NCBI GenBank assembly: GCA_009928665.1
Contig: SACF01000008.1
Span: forward strand, 57,379 to 121,378
Reading direction: 5' to 3'
DNA from: Alphaproteobacteria bacterium
GTDB lineage: Bacteria; Bacteroidota; Bacteroidia; Bacteroidales; FEN-979
Length of the DNA: 64,000 bases
The number at the start of each line of letters is the position of its first letter. Position 1 is the first letter of the stretch. The translations under genes were made by a program, and so were the position numbers. The notes below the pieces were generated by a model. It was not told the DNA's origin, did not search any database, and saw only the letters and a list, made by a program, of their open reading frames with translations. Positions 61,168 through 64,000 of the stretch are shown piece by piece.

Positions 61168-63462
61168 ATGAAAAAAATAATCATCTTCGGTTCTATTATT
61201 TTGCTTTCAGCAATTTCAGTTTTCAGTCAGAATAAAAGTTCAACAAACAATTCTTATAAAACACAATCTAATTGTTTTATCGAAAACAAAGGCCAGATCA
61301 TTGACCAGAACAATAAGCCCAATGATGAGGTACTATATTTATTGAAAATACCTGTGATGAATGTTCAGTTGCGTAAGGGCGGGTTCAGTTATGATCTTTA
61401 TCAAATATCGAATACTGAATTTTTGCAGCCAGAGGCTGGAGCTAGTGATTCAAATCAGGATAGAATTCATGCTATATACAAGTTTCATAGGATCGACTTC
61501 AACTTGGTTGGTTCAAATCCCGATTGCGAAATCATTGCTTCTGGGGCTTCTGCTGAATTTTGGAACTATTATACCACTGGAACACCCGACGAAGGAGTTA
61601 TGGATATTCGGTCATTTAAAACCGTGACCTATAAAAATATCTATCCCAACATCGACCTGGTATTCATTGCCGATGAACAGCGGGGATTCAAGTATACTTT
61701 TGTGATTTATCCAGGCGGATCGCTCTCCTCTATTCAGATGATGATAATAGACCCGGAAATCGAAATTGCCGCTTCCGGTTCATTGAAGTTATCAACCGCC
61801 ATAGGTAGATTGGAAGAGGAAATTCCGAAGAGTTTTTACCGATTAAATGATGTGACGACAGATGTGAAATGCAGGTTTTACCATATCAGTCAGAAAATTT
61901 ATGGCTTCATTACAGATCAGAAGTTGCCTGAAAACTCAACTTTGCTGATTGACCCTGTACCCCAACGATTATGGGCAACTTACTATGGCGGAACCGATTT
62001 GGATTATGCTGTATCAATGTCATTGGACTCAAATGGAAATATTATCATTACAGGAACGACCAGTTCCGCCAATAATATAGCAACCAGTGGCTCTTTTCAA
62101 TCGATATATGCAGGGAATAATGATGCATATTTTGCAAAATTCAATCAGGAAGGACAATTGTTATTCGGGACTTATTTCGGAGGGCCCGGGAATGACGGTT
62201 CCAAATATTGCTGCATTTCTGGAGACGGGAGCATTTATCTTACCGGATCAACAACCTCCAATGTTAATATTTCTACACCCGGCGCATTTCAGCAATTTAA
62301 AAATGATACTACTGATGCATTCCTCTTGAAGTTTACAAATTCAGGTCAGCGAATATGGGGAAGCTATTATGGTGGTTCAAATGTTGAATCTGGAAGTTGC
62401 TGTTGCGTTTCAGGTGCCAGTCTGTACTTTTGTGGCACCACAAAATCTCCAGACAATATCGCAACGACAAATTCACATCAACCAATATTTGGCGGTGTGG
62501 AAGATGCTTTTCTTGTGAAATTTGACACATCAGGTTCCCGCATCTGGGGAACTTATTACGGAGGGAGCAGTGTGGAAGCCGGATTGTCTTGCCGGATTAT
62601 TAACGATACAATGCTTTTTCTAGCTGGATCAACCATGTCATCTTCCAATATTTCAACACCCGGATCGCACCAGCCGTTATTATCTGGAATGATTGATGCG
62701 TTTTTTGTTCGATTTGACACAAGCGGCCAAAGAATCTGGGGAACGTATTACGGTGGTTCACAAAGTGAGGGGAATAGCAGGATCGGTTCAGATAAGTACA
62801 ACAGATTGTACTTATCAGGCGGTACAGGATCATTAAATAATATTGCTACACCGGGGAGTTTTCAAACCTCCTTAGCTGGTTCTACTGATGGTTATCTTGC
62901 AAAGTTTAATCTGGATGGTCAAAGGATATGGGCTACTTATTACGGAGGAATGCAATCTGATCTGATTGCTGATATTGCATGTGACGATAGTGCTTTTGTT
63001 TTTGTTACAGGTTATACATGGTCAGATGTTGGAATTTCAACACCAAATACATACCAACTTAATAAAAGTGGTTTTAACGATGCTTTTTTAGCAAAATTTG
63101 ATTCAAATGGCCAGAGAATTTGGGCTACCTATTACGGTTCGGGAGGTTATGATTATGGAACTGCTGTTTCCACTTATGGAGATACTCAGTTTCTATTAGG
63201 TTATACTACTTCTTTGGATAGTATTGCAACACAGAATGGCTGGCAGTATCTTTATGGCGGCGGCGGAATGGATGGATTCCTGATTAAAGTAGAGGATTGC
63301 ACCAAGCCAGATAATGCTCAACCAATAACTGGCCCTGCCGATGTTTGCAATAGTGCAACTGTCCAATATCATATACCCATAATCAATTATTCGACCTCCT
63401 ATATTTGGACTTTGCCCGCAGGCGCTAGTATTTCAAACGGGATGAATTCGAATGTAATTTAG
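61168..63462 (+). CDS. Secreted SBBP-repeat protein, 5' part of a frameshifted gene
   Basis: 764 codons with a signal peptide (MKKIIIFGSIILLSAISVFSQ), an N-terminal domain with NKGQIIDQNN at its start (about residues 30-270), and then seven repeats of roughly 50 residues, each opening RIWGTYYGG or a close variant. This is the SBBP-repeat architecture of Bacteroidota exported proteins, often sent through the type IX system. The frame stops at TAG right after NVI, but the next codons in another frame continue the expected protein (see the following entry). The true gene is therefore longer than this. Confidence 0.82.
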   Translation: MKKIIIFGSIILLSAISVFSQNKSSTNNSYKTQSNCFIENKGQIIDQNNKPNDEVLYLLKIPVMNVQLRKGGFSYDLYQISNTEFLQPEAGASDSNQDRIHAIYKFHRIDFNLVGSNPDCEIIASGASAEFWNYYTTGTPDEGVMDIRSFKTVTYKNIYPNIDLVFIADEQRGFKYTFVIYPGGSLSSIQMMIIDPEIEIAASGSLKLSTAIGRLEEEIPKSFYRLNDVTTDVKCRFYHISQKIYGFITDQKLPENSTLLIDPVPQRLWATYYGGTDLDYAVSMSLDSNGNIIITGTTSSANNIATSGSFQSIYAGNNDAYFAKFNQEGQLLFGTYFGGPGNDGSKYCCISGDGSIYLTGSTTSNVNISTPGAFQQFKNDTTDAFLLKFTNSGQRIWGSYYGGSNVESGSCCCVSGASLYFCGTTKSPDNIATTNSHQPIFGGVEDAFLVKFDTSGSRIWGTYYGGSSVEAGLSCRIINDTMLFLAGSTMSSSNISTPGSHQPLLSGMIDAFFVRFDTSGQRIWGTYYGGSQSEGNSRIGSDKYNRLYLSGGTGSLNNIATPGSFQTSLAGSTDGYLAKFNLDGQRIWATYYGGMQSDLIADIACDDSAFVFVTGYTWSDVGISTPNTYQLNKSGFNDAFLAKFDSNGQRIWATYYGSGGYDYGTAVSTYGDTQFLLGYTTSLDSIATQNGWQYLYGGGGMDGFLIKVEDCTKPDNAQPITGPADVCNSATVQYHIPIINYSTSYIWTLPAGASISNGMNSNVI

Positions 63463-64000
63463 TGTGGATTTTTCCTCTTCAGCGGTTTCCGGGTTATTAT
63501 CTGTTAAGGGGTTTAATGACTGTGGTCCGGGAGACAGTTCGTCTCTTTTTGTCAATGTTCACTCAAGGCCGGTACCGATTATAACAGGCCTGGATTCATC
63601 TTGTTACCATTCTATTGAGATTTATTCAACCCAATCGGGCAAATCAAATTATCAATGGAATAAATCCCCTGGTGCCCAAGTTATTTCCGGCGGGACTTCC
63701 AATGATAATCAGGTTCAGGTGAAATGGCTCAGTCCTGGGACACAATGGATAGAAGTAAATTTTACAGATTCAAACAGTTGTAATGCACTTACGGCCACAC
63801 ATTTTCCTGTAACAGTAACTCCTGGCGACTCTGTCATTGTTACCATATCATACTCAACCAACTCTGTTTGTTCAGGAACACCGGTAACTTTCACGGCTGT
63901 GCCGACCAATCCGGGAACCTCGCCCGTTTATCAATGGAAGGTGAACGGAGTCGGTACGGGCAGCAACAGCCCGGTGTTCGCCTATGCTCCGGCCAACGGC
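63463..64000 (+). CDS. Continuation of the SBBP-repeat protein after an apparent frameshift (partial)
   Basis: After 63,462 a reading frame shifted by one base continues without a stop to the window end. Its translation begins VDFSSSAVSGLLSV and contains PKD/Ig-like units (PVTFTAVPTNPG, YQWKVNGVG), the type of domain that ends such proteins. The text matches the upstream protein if one T is removed from the TTT at 63,458-63,460, giving the residues NVISVDF. The gene runs off the window, so its C-terminal sorting domain is not seen. Confidence 0.65.

Noticed and set aside
61361..62329. Short plus-strand frames inside the SBBP gene
   Set aside because: They are out-of-frame shadows of the repeat protein.
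1..64000. CRISPR array or rRNA genes
   Set aside because: No regularly spaced direct repeats with unique spacers and no rRNA-like conserved stretches were seen.

Overview
The window reads as a chromosome segment from a member of the Bacteroidota. Several genes are preceded by the phylum's promoter element (TAnnTTTG, sometimes with an upstream TTG) and ribosome-binding sites are not obvious. Typical families of the phylum are present: a GH3/beta-lactamase fusion lipoprotein-like enzyme, a CCC-motif membrane protein, LytS/LytTR pairs, SBBP-repeat secreted proteins and split transketolase. No tool was run; all calls come from reading the sequence and the conceptual translations, so family names rest on motifs and recall rather than on searches.

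Layout. 1-27.9 kb is ordinary core genome: the tail of an NDP-forming acyl-CoA synthetase, a rhomboid protease, a GH3/serine-hydrolase fusion, split transketolase with a von Willebrand A protein between its halves, an ion/phosphate transport cluster on the minus strand (PiT, DedA, two Kup, plus a CPA2 antiporter), NAD-precursor salvage (pnuC and a NadR-like kinase), a small polysaccharide cluster (GT4, formyltransferase-fold enzyme, flippase), parE, an HD hydrolase, Nnr, MltG, a GNAT and dapF. 28.0-32.4 kb is a visibly AT-rich accessory island: small unknown genes, a tRNA-like fold, an IS1595-type transposase, a small HTH protein, and a protein that looks like a HARE-type winged helix fused to a PDDEXK nuclease. 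The transposase, HTH and nuclease genes each start beside a copy of the same 11-bp AT-rich motif. 32.4-41.8 kb is core again: a BamA-like outer-membrane protein, a LiaF-like/LytS/LytTR signalling operon, a large secreted protein, pyruvate kinase and a beta-CASP ribonuclease-like hydrolase.

From 42.07 kb an integrated element begins at a tRNA 3'-end fragment whose host side still carries the tRNA's terminator. It encodes an excisionase-like HTH protein, small proteins and a 1059-residue primase/helicase. Directly downstream is a non-coding stretch with paired CAGCTACA octamers in inverted arrangement around an AT-rich core, which looks like a replication origin. Then come an S49 capsid protease, a major capsid-like protein, other likely structural proteins, and small and large terminase. 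I see no portal, tail, lysis or complete integrase gene up to 56.9 kb. An AT-rich TIR-domain gene, set off by a strong terminator, sits between the capsid and packaging genes. This content (replication plus capsid and packaging, no tail, a defence-like cargo gene) resembles a capsid-forming phage satellite, although a prophage truncated after its terminase gene fits almost as well. This is the most interesting part of the window.

55.7-56.5 kb is non-coding and full of hairpins. 56.5-64.0 kb holds an SSB-tail-like small protein, a TPR histidine kinase with its NarL-type regulator, two secreted proteins, and a long SBBP-repeat protein whose reading frame is broken by one apparent extra T at about 63,460 and then runs off the window. 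The other end of the tRNA-integrated element was not found here.
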